In this document: positions 43,239 to 51,075 of the stretch, in pieces
How the letters are laid out: each line of letters begins with the position of its first letter
Numbering within the stretch: position 1 is the stretch's first letter
DNA from: Flavobacterium sp. JAS
GTDB taxonomy: Bacteria > Bacteroidota > Bacteroidia > Flavobacteriales > Flavobacteriaceae
Length of the DNA: 64,000 bases
NCBI RefSeq assembly: GCF_020991455.1
Contig: NZ_JAJMOX010000001.1
Span: forward strand, 1-64,000
Direction of reading: 5' to 3'
The notes under the pieces: generated by a model
What the model was told of the DNA's origin: nothing
Databases searched by the model: none
The model's input: the letters and a program-made list of their open reading frames with translations, nothing else
Position numbers and translations under genes: made by a program

Positions 43239-43341
43239 TTGTCATCCCGAGGAACGAGGGATCTCCGCAAGTAGCTCGACAATTTAGGAAAATACTTTGT
43301 GTTAGTTTCTTGCGGAGATCCCTCGTTCCTCGGGATGACAA
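43239..43341. repeat. Perfect 33-bp inverted repeat (GTCATCCCGAGGAACGAGGG arms)
   Basis: Arms 43239-43271 and 43309-43341 are exact reverse complements with a 37-base loop, and are far richer in G/C than the surroundings. A diverged single arm occurs at 56287-56330. The element ends eight bases before the stop of the alkyltransferase-like gene. Confidence 0.93.
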
Positions 43342-43349
43342 GATTGTGC

Positions 43350-43676
43350 TTAGAATTCAACTTCAGGTGTCCAAAAGTGTTTTTCTAAGTCTATAATTTG
43401 ATTGTTTTCTACAACAATACCTTCGCTTTCCAGTAATTGCTGCATTAAATTAGTTCCATCAAAATGATGTTTTCCGGTCAAAAGACCTTTTCTGTTTACA
43501 ACTCTGTGCGCAGGAACATCATCCATATTATGACAAGCATTCATGGCCCAACCCACCATTCGGGCAGAACGTGCGGTTCCTAAAGCTTTCGCAATAGCGC
43601 CATAAGAAGTTACTTTTCCGTACGGAATTTGTCTTGCAATCGCATAAACCCTTTCAAAAAAATTATCTTCAGCCAT
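43350..43676 (-). CDS. atl: Alkyltransferase-like protein (ATL), inactive MGMT homologue
   Basis: A 108-residue protein with the MGMT DNA-binding domain: RVYAIARQIPYGKVTSYGAIA, SARMVGWAMNACHN, then DVPAHRVVNRKGLLTGK. In true O6-methylguanine methyltransferases the motif is PCHR; here it is PAHR, so the alkyl-accepting cysteine is missing. Such ATL proteins bind and flip O6-alkylguanine and flag it for nucleotide excision repair. The short length without an N-terminal domain fits ATL. Confidence 0.9.
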   Translation of the reverse strand: MAEDNFFERVYAIARQIPYGKVTSYGAIAKALGTARSARMVGWAMNACHNMDDVPAHRVVNRKGLLTGKHHFDGTNLMQQLLESEGIVVENNQIIDLEKHFWTPEVEF

Positions 43677-43692
43677 ACGTTTAAATTATTTT

Positions 43693-43805
43693 ACCATTAA
43701 GATATTAAGTTTCATGAAGTAAGAGCTTAATTTTTGATCTAAAAACAATTAAGAAAGTTAGGTTTTTACAAAGTACTGCTTAATTTTTCTTAATTTCTTA
43801 ATGGT
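43693..43805. repeat. Inverted repeat of the ACCATTAAGAAATTAAG family
   Basis: ACCATTAAGATATTAAG (43693-43709) pairs with CTTAATTTCTTAATGGT (43789-43805) with one mismatch; AGCTTAATTTTT copies lie between. It fills the gap between lysE and atl on the minus strand. Confidence 0.75.
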
Positions 43806-43811
43806 TTAATC

Positions 43812-44447
43812 TTATCCGAAATAGTAATTCAAGATATTAAAAAGTGTCCCTACAGCAATTAAACCTGTAATGCTTCCTATGATAGTATTCATGTTTCGCA
43901 TTAGATAATCGGTTTTCTTTTCAATTCTTCCAAAGAAACCAATATAGCTGTATAAAGCAGCAAATGAACCCAAAACAGATCCCAATACAAAAGTAAAAAT
44001 AATGTTGTGTTCGAATGCAAAAAGATGATAGGAGGCCAGAGTAACACTCACGACAACATAATATGGAATCGGAAAAAAGTTCAAGCCCGAAAGTAACATA
44101 CCTAAAAAGAAACGACTCTTTTTACTGCTCTTTTTAATTTTTGATTTTTTTGCTTTAGGCTCTTTGGCGACAAACAAAAAGTAAATCGTTAAGATAGAGA
44201 AAATCACAAATCCAACTTCGCGTAACAGCGTTACAACATCCGGACGATTGTCAATTACCTGCGCGAATAAAACGGCAAGTGAAACCTGAAAAAAGATCAC
44301 TAAAACAGCTCCGACAACAAACCATAAAGCATTCTTTTTACCCTCTTTCAGATTTACTTTGGCTGCGGTCATGTTGATTAATCCAGGCGGAATAATCCCA
44401 ATGAAAGCGGCAAGAAAACCTGAAAGTAATGGGGTAAGTAATGCCAT
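43812..44447 (-). CDS. LysE-family amino-acid exporter
   Basis: A 211-residue inner-membrane protein with about six TM helices and the LysE/RhtB entry motif GIIPPGLINMTAAKVNLKEG near residue 17. A Lys-rich cytoplasmic loop (about 113-133) follows TM3, a usual feature of the family. It would export basic or hydrophobic amino acids; the substrate is not predictable. It is separated by 41 bases from trmB on the same strand. Confidence 0.85.
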   Translation of the reverse strand: MALLTPLLSGFLAAFIGIIPPGLINMTAAKVNLKEGKKNALWFVVGAVLVIFFQVSLAVLFAQVIDNRPDVVTLLREVGFVIFSILTIYFLFVAKEPKAKKSKIKKSSKKSRFFLGMLLSGLNFFPIPYYVVVSVTLASYHLFAFEHNIIFTFVLGSVLGSFAALYSYIGFFGRIEKKTDYLMRNMNTIIGSITGLIAVGTLFNILNYYFG

Positions 44448-44488
44448 TCAGTTATTTAATGGGTTTGAAAATTCGTTTTAAAATTAAA

Positions 44489-45166
44489 TTAGTCTTTAAT
44501 TTTAAAGCGAATATACGTAATTGCCTTGTTAATTTCTAAATATTGTTTCTCGTAAAAAGTCTGAAAAGCAGTAACTTCTTCCGGACTTCCTTCATTTGTA
44601 TATACGTTGTGGTTGGCATATAAAACCTCGTGCCCTTCACCATGCAGTAATCCCAGTGTATAGCCGTGCATAAATTCACTGTCGGTTTTTAAGTTTACGA
44701 CACCGTCTTTTTTAAGAATTCTTTTGTATAATTTCAAGAATTCAGAATTGGTCATTCTGTGTTTTGTTCTCTTGTATTTGATTTGCGGATCCGGAAAAGT
44801 AATCCAGATTTCATCCACTTCATTTTCGGCAAAAATATGATTGATTAATTCGATTTGAGTTCGAATAAAAGCAACATTATGCAAGCCATTTTCTACAGCG
44901 GTTTTTGCACCTCTCCAGAAACGAGCCCCTTTGATATCAATTCCAATAAAATTTTTGTTAGGATATCTTTCTGCTAATCCAACAGAATATTCTCCTTTTC
45001 CACATCCTAATTCTAAAACTAAAGGATTATCATTTTTAAAGAAATCAGAGTTCCATTTTCCTTTTAAAGGCATTAAATCGCCTACAACTTCTTCTCTGGT
45101 TGGTTGAAAAACGTTTTGAAACGTTTCGTTTTCTCTGAATCTTTTTAGTTTATTTTTACTTCCCAC
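44489..45166 (-). CDS. trmB: tRNA (guanine-N7-)-methyltransferase
   Basis: A 225-residue enzyme that methylates N7 of G46 in tRNA. SAM motif VLELGCGKGEYSVGLAERYP is followed by FIGIDIKGARFWRGAK. The signature EIWITFPDPQIKYKRTKHRM carries catalytic and tRNA-binding residues. I choose the GTG at 45164-45166 as start (reading GSKNKLKRFRENE next), the family N-terminus. An open frame continues to 45262, but it enters the CCACGAATT repeat and has no family similarity. Confidence 0.92.
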   Translation of the reverse strand: MGSKNKLKRFRENETFQNVFQPTREEVVGDLMPLKGKWNSDFFKNDNPLVLELGCGKGEYSVGLAERYPNKNFIGIDIKGARFWRGAKTAVENGLHNVAFIRTQIELINHIFAENEVDEIWITFPDPQIKYKRTKHRMTNSEFLKLYKRILKKDGVVNLKTDSEFMHGYTLGLLHGEGHEVLYANHNVYTNEGSPEEVTAFQTFYEKQYLEINKAITYIRFKIKD

Positions 45167-45238
45167 TTTTACAAAAATTTTCAGCAAAATTAAGGAATAT
45201 AAACGAATGATTACAGAGCAATTGTGTTTAAATTTTTT

Positions 45239-45322
45239 GCCACGAATTCCACAAATTTTCACGAATTAATTTTCATGGTTTGAGCGAAAAAAAAATTAGA
45301 GAAAATTCGTGTAATTTGTGGC
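45239..45322. repeat. CCACGAATT-family inverted repeat between amt and trmB
   Basis: GCCACGAATTCCACAAATTT (from 45239) is answered by AATTCGTGTAATTTGTGGC ending at 45322. It is degenerate compared with the 25315 copy. Confidence 0.75.
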
Positions 45323-45330
45323 AACCTTTT

Positions 45331-46713
45331 TTATCCGTAATGTGCTTCCGTAATTGGTTTTAATTTAGGATCAAGCGTTTCATCGTGTTGTGATAAATCC
45401 AATCCAATATGTTCGTTTTCTTCTGAAACTCGTAATGGAATAATAAAGTTCGTTACTTTAAACAAGAAATAAGCTCCGAAGAAAGTAAATAACGAAACCA
45501 GAACCAATGCCATCATGTGGTGTGCAAAAACATTCCATCCGCCGTGTAATAAACTTGCGTCTTCGCCGTGAGCAAAAATAGCCGTAAGAATCATTCCCAT
45601 AATTCCGCCTACACCATGACAAGCAAAAACATCAAGCGTATCATCAAATCTTTTAGAGAAACGACAGTTTACAACAGAGTTTGAAACTAATGCCGTAACA
45701 AACCCGAAGAACATACTTTCAGGAACCGACACATATCCTGCGGCAGGTGTAATAGCAACCAAACCTACAACAGCTCCAATACAAGCACCAAGTGCCGAAA
45801 CTTTTCTACCATTCATACGATCAAAGAAAACCCAGGTTAACATGGCTGCAGCCGATGAAGTTGTTGTTGTTGCAAAAGCCATTGCAGCAGTTCCGTTGGC
45901 AGCAAGAGCAGATCCGGCGTTGAATCCGAACCATCCAAACCATAACATTCCGGTTCCTAACAATACAAACGGAATATTGGTTGGTATATGTTGGCTATTT
46001 TTTCTTTTTCCTAAAACCAGAACTCCCGCCAAAGCGGCAAATCCTGAACTCATGTGTACTACAGTTCCTCCGGCGAAATCTTTTACGCCAAAATAAGTTC
46101 CTAAAATTCCTGTTGGATACCAAACCGAATGGCACAAAGGCGCATAAATAAAAATGGTAAACAAACTAATGAATAGTAAATACGATATAAAACGAACACG
46201 CTCTGCAAACGAACCTGTAATAATTGCCGGAGCAATAATGGCAAATTTCATTTGGAACAAAGCAAATAACATAAACGGAATCGTGCTTGCCAATTGTTTA
46301 TGAGGCAAAACGCCCACATAATCCATAAAAGCAAAAGTCCTTGGATCGCCAAAGAAACTATAAAAGTGACCTCCCGAACTAAATCCTACGGGATCTCCAA
46401 AAGCCAAACTAAAAGCAACCACAACCCATAAAAGAGTTACAACGCCCAAACAAATGAAACTTTGCAACATGGTCGAAATCACATTTTTTCTACCCACCAT
46501 TCCTCCGTAGAAAAACGACAATCCGGGAGTCATAATCAAAACCAGACAACAAGAAGTTAACATCCAGGCAACATCGGCAGGTACAATATGATCGGTTGTG
46601 CCAAATTCTGATAATACATAACTATTTTGAGTAACAGTTGGCCAAAATGCGCCCGTAATACAAACAATACTTATAATAATAAAGGAGATGATCCAGCGTT
46701 TTTCTATTTTCAT
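45331..46713 (-). CDS. amt: Ammonium transporter
   Basis: A 460-residue Amt/Rh channel. A signal-like first helix (ISFIIISIVCITGAFWP) precedes the Amt core. Features are FFYGGMVGRKN, GFNAGSALAANG, the first twin-pore His in VVHMSSGFAALAG and the second in FACHGVGGIMGMIL. The C-terminal cytoplasmic tail is short. A glnB partner is not encoded within the window. It carries ammonium, or ammonia plus a proton, into the cell. A TAACTTTG -7-like box lies 38 bases upstream (46752-46759). Confidence 0.95.
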   Translation of the reverse strand: MKIEKRWIISFIIISIVCITGAFWPTVTQNSYVLSEFGTTDHIVPADVAWMLTSCCLVLIMTPGLSFFYGGMVGRKNVISTMLQSFICLGVVTLLWVVVAFSLAFGDPVGFSSGGHFYSFFGDPRTFAFMDYVGVLPHKQLASTIPFMLFALFQMKFAIIAPAIITGSFAERVRFISYLLFISLFTIFIYAPLCHSVWYPTGILGTYFGVKDFAGGTVVHMSSGFAALAGVLVLGKRKNSQHIPTNIPFVLLGTGMLWFGWFGFNAGSALAANGTAAMAFATTTTSSAAAMLTWVFFDRMNGRKVSALGACIGAVVGLVAITPAAGYVSVPESMFFGFVTALVSNSVVNCRFSKRFDDTLDVFACHGVGGIMGMILTAIFAHGEDASLLHGGWNVFAHHMMALVLVSLFTFFGAYFLFKVTNFIIPLRVSEENEHIGLDLSQHDETLDPKLKPITEAHYG

Positions 46714-46975
46714 TTTTCAAATACTTTATTTAACCCTATTTTTTTTGGGGTCAAAGTTAAAAAAAAATAAAGATTTTGATTTCGAGGGCTATTAAAATAG
46801 AGGTGTTGTTTTTATTTTAGTTAATATTGTAAAATTCGAACCGTTTTTTTGAGACAATCTTATTTTGAACTTCCAAATAATGGGTAATATTGTCAATTAT
46901 ATTATAATTAAATTGATATCAGATCTTCTAAAGTGCTAGAAAAGTTAGGATTATAATAAGAAAGCTCAAAAATGT

Positions 46976-47467
46976 TTATTTTTTCTTTAGCTTCTCAATC
47001 AAAACATCTTCGATTGGTGCTTTTACTTTAATCACTGCATTAATATCATCATTCGGGATTGTCATCGATAAAACATAATGTTGAATTTTCCATTCTTTCC
47101 CCACTTTAACCAAAACACCAGAACCGCGGCAAATTTTCATTTGAGTATTTAGCAATTCATCAAACCAGGCAATTTTTCCGGTTTTATCAAAAAAGATATG
47201 ACGTTCAAGCGCCGTAAAATTCCATGTAGTTCCTTTGTCAAAATACGGTTTTGCCCAAACGCTAAAGTCTTTTTTAATCCAGTTTTCAGTAGCATCCGTT
47301 CCAATGAAAATTGCATCATCGGCCATTAAATTAAAATAAGCGTCAAATTTCACATCGGCAGCCGCTTTGTGCCATGAATCGATGGTTTGATTGACTTTGT
47401 CTTTTTCAGAAGTTTGTGCATTTGCAAAAGAGGCAACGAACAATAATAGTAAAATTGATTTTTTCAT
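46976..47467 (-). CDS. Exported SnoaL/NTF2-like protein
   Basis: A 163-residue protein with a signal peptide (MKKSILLLLFVASFANAQ). One NTF2-like cone domain of the DUF4440/SnoaL type follows: VNQTIDSWHKAAADVKFDAY, DDAIFIGTDATENWIKKDF, then WKIQHYVLSMTIPNDD. Members are ligand-binding or isomerase-like; no function can be given. It has its own 253-base upstream gap and no clear operon partner. Confidence 0.85.
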   Translation of the reverse strand: MKKSILLLLFVASFANAQTSEKDKVNQTIDSWHKAAADVKFDAYFNLMADDAIFIGTDATENWIKKDFSVWAKPYFDKGTTWNFTALERHIFFDKTGKIAWFDELLNTQMKICRGSGVLVKVGKEWKIQHYVLSMTIPNDDINAVIKVKAPIEDVLIEKLKKK

Positions 47468-47508
47468 GATAAGTTATAGTTTGGTTTAAAGTTAGGAAAT
47501 ATTCTTTT

Positions 47509-47640
47509 AAAGGTGCAAAGGTTCATAGGTTCAAAGGTGCAGAGTTTTTTTGTTGGGTTAATTTAATCTCGCAAAGTCGTAACGTTTTTTTTTCTAAATT
47601 TTAAAACTTAGCGCCTTAGCGCCTTAGCGCGAAATTTTCG
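47509..47640. repeat. Mixed repeat block: AAAGGTTCAAAGGT and CGCAAAG/CGCCTTAG units
   Basis: AAAGGTGCAAAGGTTCATAG (from 47509) is a half copy of the 6203-6291 family. TCTCGCAAAGTCGTAACG is followed by two tandem GCGCCTTA units and GCGCGAAATTTT, related to the 20781 palindrome. No gene is seen in the block. Confidence 0.6.
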
Positions 47641-47715
47641 ACGCAAGTATAAAATCGAAATCTCCACAAAATCTTAAATTTTCTTATATCACTTATATGA
47701 TACAATAGGATTTAG

Positions 47716-47723
47716 TATATTTG
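47716..47723 (+). promoter_or_regulatory. Probable -7 element of the HGQPGHRCD lipoprotein gene
   Basis: TATATTTG fits TAnnTTTG and overlaps the in-frame TTG at 47721, so that TTG cannot be the start; the ATG at 47745 is. The -33 position carries TTA rather than TTG. Confidence 0.5.
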
Positions 47724-47744
47724 ATAGCTTTAAAAATAGACATC

Positions 47745-48410
47745 ATGAATCCAAAAATACTTATCACCTCAATATTTGTAACTTCCTTGGTTTTTACTTC
47801 TTGCAAGAAAGAATTAGAACCACAAGAAAGTACACCAACCTCTGAGTTAGTTAAATTGGGATTGGCAAAAGACACTGCTAAAACACAATCAGTAGTTCAA
47901 ACTCCGGTTGCTACAAACCCGAATACGGTACTGGGAGAAACGAAAGGATTAAATCCTGCACACGGACAACCCGGACATCGTTGCGACATTGCAGTTGGAG
48001 CGCCATTAAATTCGGCACCAGCACAACAAGGACAAGCTACAGCACAGCCTACGCAAACCGTTCAGGTAAAACCAAGTCAGCAAAATGTAGTTACTACAAC
48101 AACTGCGGCGCCGGTAAAAGTAGCCAAAGGAATGAATCCTGCCCACGGACAGCCTGGACACAGATGTGATATTCCGGTTGGAGCACCTTTAAATTCTCCG
48201 GTTGCGGCCAAACAACCTGCAGCTAATACAGCACAAAGTGGAAGCACTTCGCAAACATTTACAGTTACACCACCACCAGCAAATAACGCTGTTCCGGCTT
48301 TATTAAGTACCGAAAAGCCAGTTGTAACAGCCGAAGGAATGAATCCGCCACACGGACAAGCAGGACATCGTTGTGATATTGCCGTTGGAGCACCATTGCC
48401 AAAATCATAA
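47745..48410 (+). CDS. Lipoprotein with three GxNPxHGQxGHRCD repeats
   Basis: A 221-residue lipoprotein; the lipobox LVFTSC gives Cys20. After a Thr/Gln/Pro-rich linker come three copies of a strict 20-residue motif GxNPxHGQxGHRCDIxVGAP, starting at residues 68, 129 and 198. They are separated by low-complexity Ala/Gln/Thr/Pro spacers of about 40-50 residues. Each repeat has two His and one Cys and could bind a metal or haem, or act as a covalent/docking motif. I recall single copies of the motif in Bacteroidota proteins of unknown function, but no assigned role. The linker shows no other domain. Confidence 0.85.
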   Translation: MNPKILITSIFVTSLVFTSCKKELEPQESTPTSELVKLGLAKDTAKTQSVVQTPVATNPNTVLGETKGLNPAHGQPGHRCDIAVGAPLNSAPAQQGQATAQPTQTVQVKPSQQNVVTTTTAAPVKVAKGMNPAHGQPGHRCDIPVGAPLNSPVAAKQPAANTAQSGSTSQTFTVTPPPANNAVPALLSTEKPVVTAEGMNPPHGQAGHRCDIAVGAPLPKS

Positions 48411-48432
48411 AATAATGTCCATAAAAATAATC

Positions 48433-48545
48433 TGGGCGTGCCACCAATAAAAAAAGGGACTGACTTTGCAATCGCATAGTCGCCCCTTTTTTTATTGCTG
48501 TCGGGCTATTCGTTCCGCCGCGGCGGACATTTCTATCCCAATGTC
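48433..48545. repeat. Structured, GC-rich intergenic element
   Basis: GGGCGTGCC at 48434-48442 is followed by a terminator-like hairpin (48447-48496). Then GTCGGGCTATTCG flanks the perfect palindrome CCGCCGCGGCGG (about 48515-48526), and CATTTCTATCCC ends it. The order recalls a repeated structured element I associate from memory with Bacteroidota intergenic regions; not verified. Confidence 0.5.
48447..48496 (+). terminator. Terminator after the repeat lipoprotein gene
   Basis: AATAAAAAAAGGGACTGACT pairs with AGTCGCCCCTTTTTTTATT, with inner mismatches and a 12-base loop, 36 bases after the stop. Confidence 0.75.
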
Positions 48546-48593
48546 ATTAAGTTAAGCTTTTAGAAAATAAAATTATTGCAAATAAAATCCGTT

Positions 48594-48696
48594 TTATCCG
48601 CGTTTTTACGAAGTAAATCTGTTTTATCCGCGTCAGAATTAGACGCTGATTTTTACTGATTCGCTAAAGCGAAAACGCTGATAAAAACGGATTTTT
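48594..48696. repeat. Inverted repeat of the AAATCCGTTTTATCCGCG family
   Basis: AAAATCCGTTTTATCCGCG (from 48594) is answered by AAAACGCTGATAAAAACGG and GATTTTT ending at 48696; a second CTGTTTTATCCGCG copy lies between. Another short palindrome TCGCTAAAGCGA is at 48661-48672. Confidence 0.7.
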
Positions 48697-48744
48697 CTAA
48701 TTACTTTCTTGATTAAACCGTTAAAAAAAATTATAATTTTTCTT

Positions 48745-49905
48745 TTATTCAATTTCAAAAATCGCCTGAATCTCTACAGCCGAATTTATTGGTAAAGAAG
48801 CCGCACCAATTGTAGCTCTTGCATGTTTTCCTTTTTCTCCAAAAACCAACGCCGTCAAGTTCGAAGCCGAATTCATAATTCCCGCATGTTGTGTATATTC
48901 GGGAGTAGTATTAAAATATCCTGTCAATTGCACACATTGTTTTACTTTGTTCAAATCGCCTCCGCAGGCTTCTTTCAAAACTGCAATAACATTTAGCATT
49001 GTTTGATATGTTGCTTCTTTGGCTTGATCGTCAGTAACTGTCGCGCCAACTTTACCCGGATTTAGGATTTTTCCATCTTTCAAAGCCACCTGATTAATAT
49101 ATACTTTATGATCTGAAATCGTAAACGGAACATAATTCCCAACAGGTTTTGGCGCTTCAGGAAGAACAATATTATTGTCTTTTAATGTTTTGTTGATATC
49201 GATTTTAGTTTCAACCGAAGTTGTTTTTACAGCTTTTATATTCTCTGTATTTCTCAATCCAGATGCTGCTCTTGCCAAAGCTTTTCCTTGTTCTTTAGCC
49301 AAATTCAATTCGCTTTGCGACGGACGAGTTCCAACAGATCCAGCCAATGAAGTCGCTCCAAAAGGAGTATTTCCCTGAGGAACAGTTTTATCTAACGTCG
49401 CCGTTCCCATAATTCCGGTAGGTACGATAATCATTCCGTGAGAAGCGAGAATATTCCAAAAAGATAAAATTGCAGCTTCTTTTCCTGCTCCGGATCCTGC
49501 AGACATAAATACAGTTGCTGGTTTTCCTTCTAAAGTTCTCGATGTCCAAAGCGGAATACTTTGGCTGAAAAAGTAATTCATATCGGCGCTAATATTCGCA
49601 AAATGAACAGGACTTCCAAAAGCGATTCCGTCATAATTAGCCAATTCGTCAATAGTTGCAATTGGTAATTTCTCTACGTCAGCGTTTAGTTTTTCTTTAG
49701 AATTAATCGAAGGAACTCTTTTTATGGTTGCTTTTGTATTTGGATATTCCTGAATTCCTTCGGCAATAGCTTTTGCCATTTTATAAGTTCCGCCGTTTTG
49801 AGAATAGATCAAAACAAGAACATTTGTTTCCGAAGATTTTACTTGTGCATTTACGCCAAAACTTAACAAAATTGCCGTTAGTAATATGAGTAGTTGCTTT
49901 TTCAT
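48745..49905 (-). CDS. Exported WrbA-like flavodoxin fused to a RidA domain
   Basis: A 386-residue protein. The ATG at 49905 gives a signal peptide, MKKQLLILLTAILLSFGVNAQ. Residues about 25-220 are a flavodoxin/WrbA-type NAD(P)H:quinone oxidoreductase: VLVLIYSQNGGTYKMAKAIA (FMN phosphate loop), then DGIAFGSPVHFANIS and SAGSGAGKEA. After a linker the last 130 residues are a RidA/YjgF domain (ISDHKVYINQVALKDGKIL ... KEACGGDLNKVKQCVQLTGY ... SLPINSAVEIQAIFEIE). WrbA and RidA are normally separate cytoplasmic proteins, so the fusion and export are odd. An upstream TTG at 49947 is unlikely. Confidence 0.85.
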   Translation of the reverse strand: MKKQLLILLTAILLSFGVNAQVKSSETNVLVLIYSQNGGTYKMAKAIAEGIQEYPNTKATIKRVPSINSKEKLNADVEKLPIATIDELANYDGIAFGSPVHFANISADMNYFFSQSIPLWTSRTLEGKPATVFMSAGSGAGKEAAILSFWNILASHGMIIVPTGIMGTATLDKTVPQGNTPFGATSLAGSVGTRPSQSELNLAKEQGKALARAASGLRNTENIKAVKTTSVETKIDINKTLKDNNIVLPEAPKPVGNYVPFTISDHKVYINQVALKDGKILNPGKVGATVTDDQAKEATYQTMLNVIAVLKEACGGDLNKVKQCVQLTGYFNTTPEYTQHAGIMNSASNLTALVFGEKGKHARATIGAASLPINSAVEIQAIFEIE

Positions 49906-50124
49906 GAGTGTTTTTTTAAATAATATATTGTAGATAATCCCAAGCAATGCGCTTGTTTTCGATTGAGAATCAAGATCGTTTTTTGGGATTGCAAATTTAC
50001 TTCTTACAATCCTGAAAAGCGTTATTATTATGTTAATCGTTCTGTTTAAATGTACATTGTTGTGCGAAAGAAAAAGGTTTCTATGTATTTAAATAATTCA
50101 TTGAGTGTGATTATTAAAATTTAA
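49906..50124. other. Gene-free stretch upstream of the WrbA-RidA gene
   Basis: AATCCCA near 49938 pairs with TGGGATT near 49984. A TAAATTTG box (minus strand, 49992-49999) may serve the fusion gene. Nothing else recognisable. Confidence 0.45.
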
Positions 50125-50267
50125 TTTAACACATAGAAACATAGATTTTGAATCTGTAAAAAGAGTATAAAAAGAAACAAGTTTCTTGAACATAGCAGAA
50201 CTCTGTGCCTTTTAAATAAGTGAAATGCCTTTTTTGAGTGCGCAGAATCTATGCTTCTATGTGTTAA
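50125..50267. repeat. Inverted repeat of the TTTAACACATAGAAACATAG family
   Basis: TTTAACACATAGAAACATAG (from 50125) is answered by CTATGCTTCTATGTGTTAAA ending at 50267, a long imperfect stem with about 90 bases between. It lies between two divergent genes. Confidence 0.75.
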
Positions 50268-50363
50268 AACAATTACACCCAACGGGTTTAAATAATTCGA
50301 TTGTAAAGGATTAGTTATAAAGTAATTCAATAATTTTACAACTTACAGCAAACAAACCATCGT

Positions 50364-51020
50364 ATGAAAAAAGCAATTGTGTACGGAGCAAGCGGACTTG
50401 TAGGATCATATATTCTAGAAAGTTTATTGAATGATATCAATTATGAGCAAATAATAATCGTGGTCAGGAAAGATCTAAACATTCAGCATCCAAAACTAAA
50501 GACTTTAATAGGCGATTTTCATTCTTTGGCAAATGTGGTGAAAGGCATTTATACTGACGAAATTTTTATCGCACTTGGAACCACACAAAAGAAGACACCC
50601 GATAGAAAACAATACTATCAAATAGATCATGATTATCCCATTTTGGCAGCGCAATTAGCCAAAGAGAACGGAGCAAAATCAGTTTTCTTGGTTTCTGCCA
50701 TTGGAGCAAATGCGAATTCGTCTGTTTTTTACGTAAAAATGAAAGGCGAAACCGAGCGTGATATTATTAATTTGAGTTTCGATCATACCTATGTCTTTAG
50801 ACCTTCGATGATTCTGGGAAACAGAAAAGAAAAACGAACGCTCGAAAAAGTTTTGATCTCGATTTTTAAAGTTATTAATCCGTTATTTATTGGGAAATTC
50901 AGTAAGTATAAAGGAATAGAAGCAAAGGATATTGCCCAATCGATGGTCAAAGCTGCCAATAAACTCAACGATCCGGTTAAAATATTAGAGTGGGAAGAAA
51001 TGACTGCTTTACTAAAATAA
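50364..51020 (+). CDS. NAD(P)-binding atypical SDR protein
   Basis: A 218-residue Rossmann protein with the dinucleotide motif YGASGLVGSYIL near the N-terminus. Further motifs are EIFIALGTTQKKTPDRKQYYQ, FLVSAIGANANSS and YVKMKGETERDI (YxxxK-like) and FRPSMILGNRKEKR. This matches the HTATIP2/YbjT-like atypical short-chain dehydrogenase group. The substrate is unknown. It is monocistronic, with a terminator right after the stop. Confidence 0.88.
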   Translation: MKKAIVYGASGLVGSYILESLLNDINYEQIIIVVRKDLNIQHPKLKTLIGDFHSLANVVKGIYTDEIFIALGTTQKKTPDRKQYYQIDHDYPILAAQLAKENGAKSVFLVSAIGANANSSVFYVKMKGETERDIINLSFDHTYVFRPSMILGNRKEKRTLEKVLISIFKVINPLFIGKFSKYKGIEAKDIAQSMVKAANKLNDPVKILEWEEMTALLK

Positions 51021-51056
51021 AAAATGGCATTATCTTAATCAGATAATGCCATTTTT
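51021..51056. terminator. Bidirectional terminator
   Basis: AAAATGGCATTATCT (51021-51035) and AGATAATGCCATTTT (51041-51055) are a perfect 15-bp stem with a 5-base loop, between converging genes. Confidence 0.93.
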
Positions 51057-51075
51057 GCATTTGTTTGTATCTGAA

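Noticed and set aside
43350..43676. Annotation as O6-methylguanine-DNA methyltransferase
   Set aside because: The acceptor cysteine is absent (PAHR), so it cannot do the transfer reaction.
45167..45262. N-terminal extension of trmB
   Set aside because: The added residues come partly from the CCACGAATT repeat at 45239-45322; the GTG at 45166 gives the family N-terminus.
50121..50330. Minus-strand open frame of 69 codons
   Set aside because: It lies within the AACACATAGAAACATAG inverted repeat and has no coding character.
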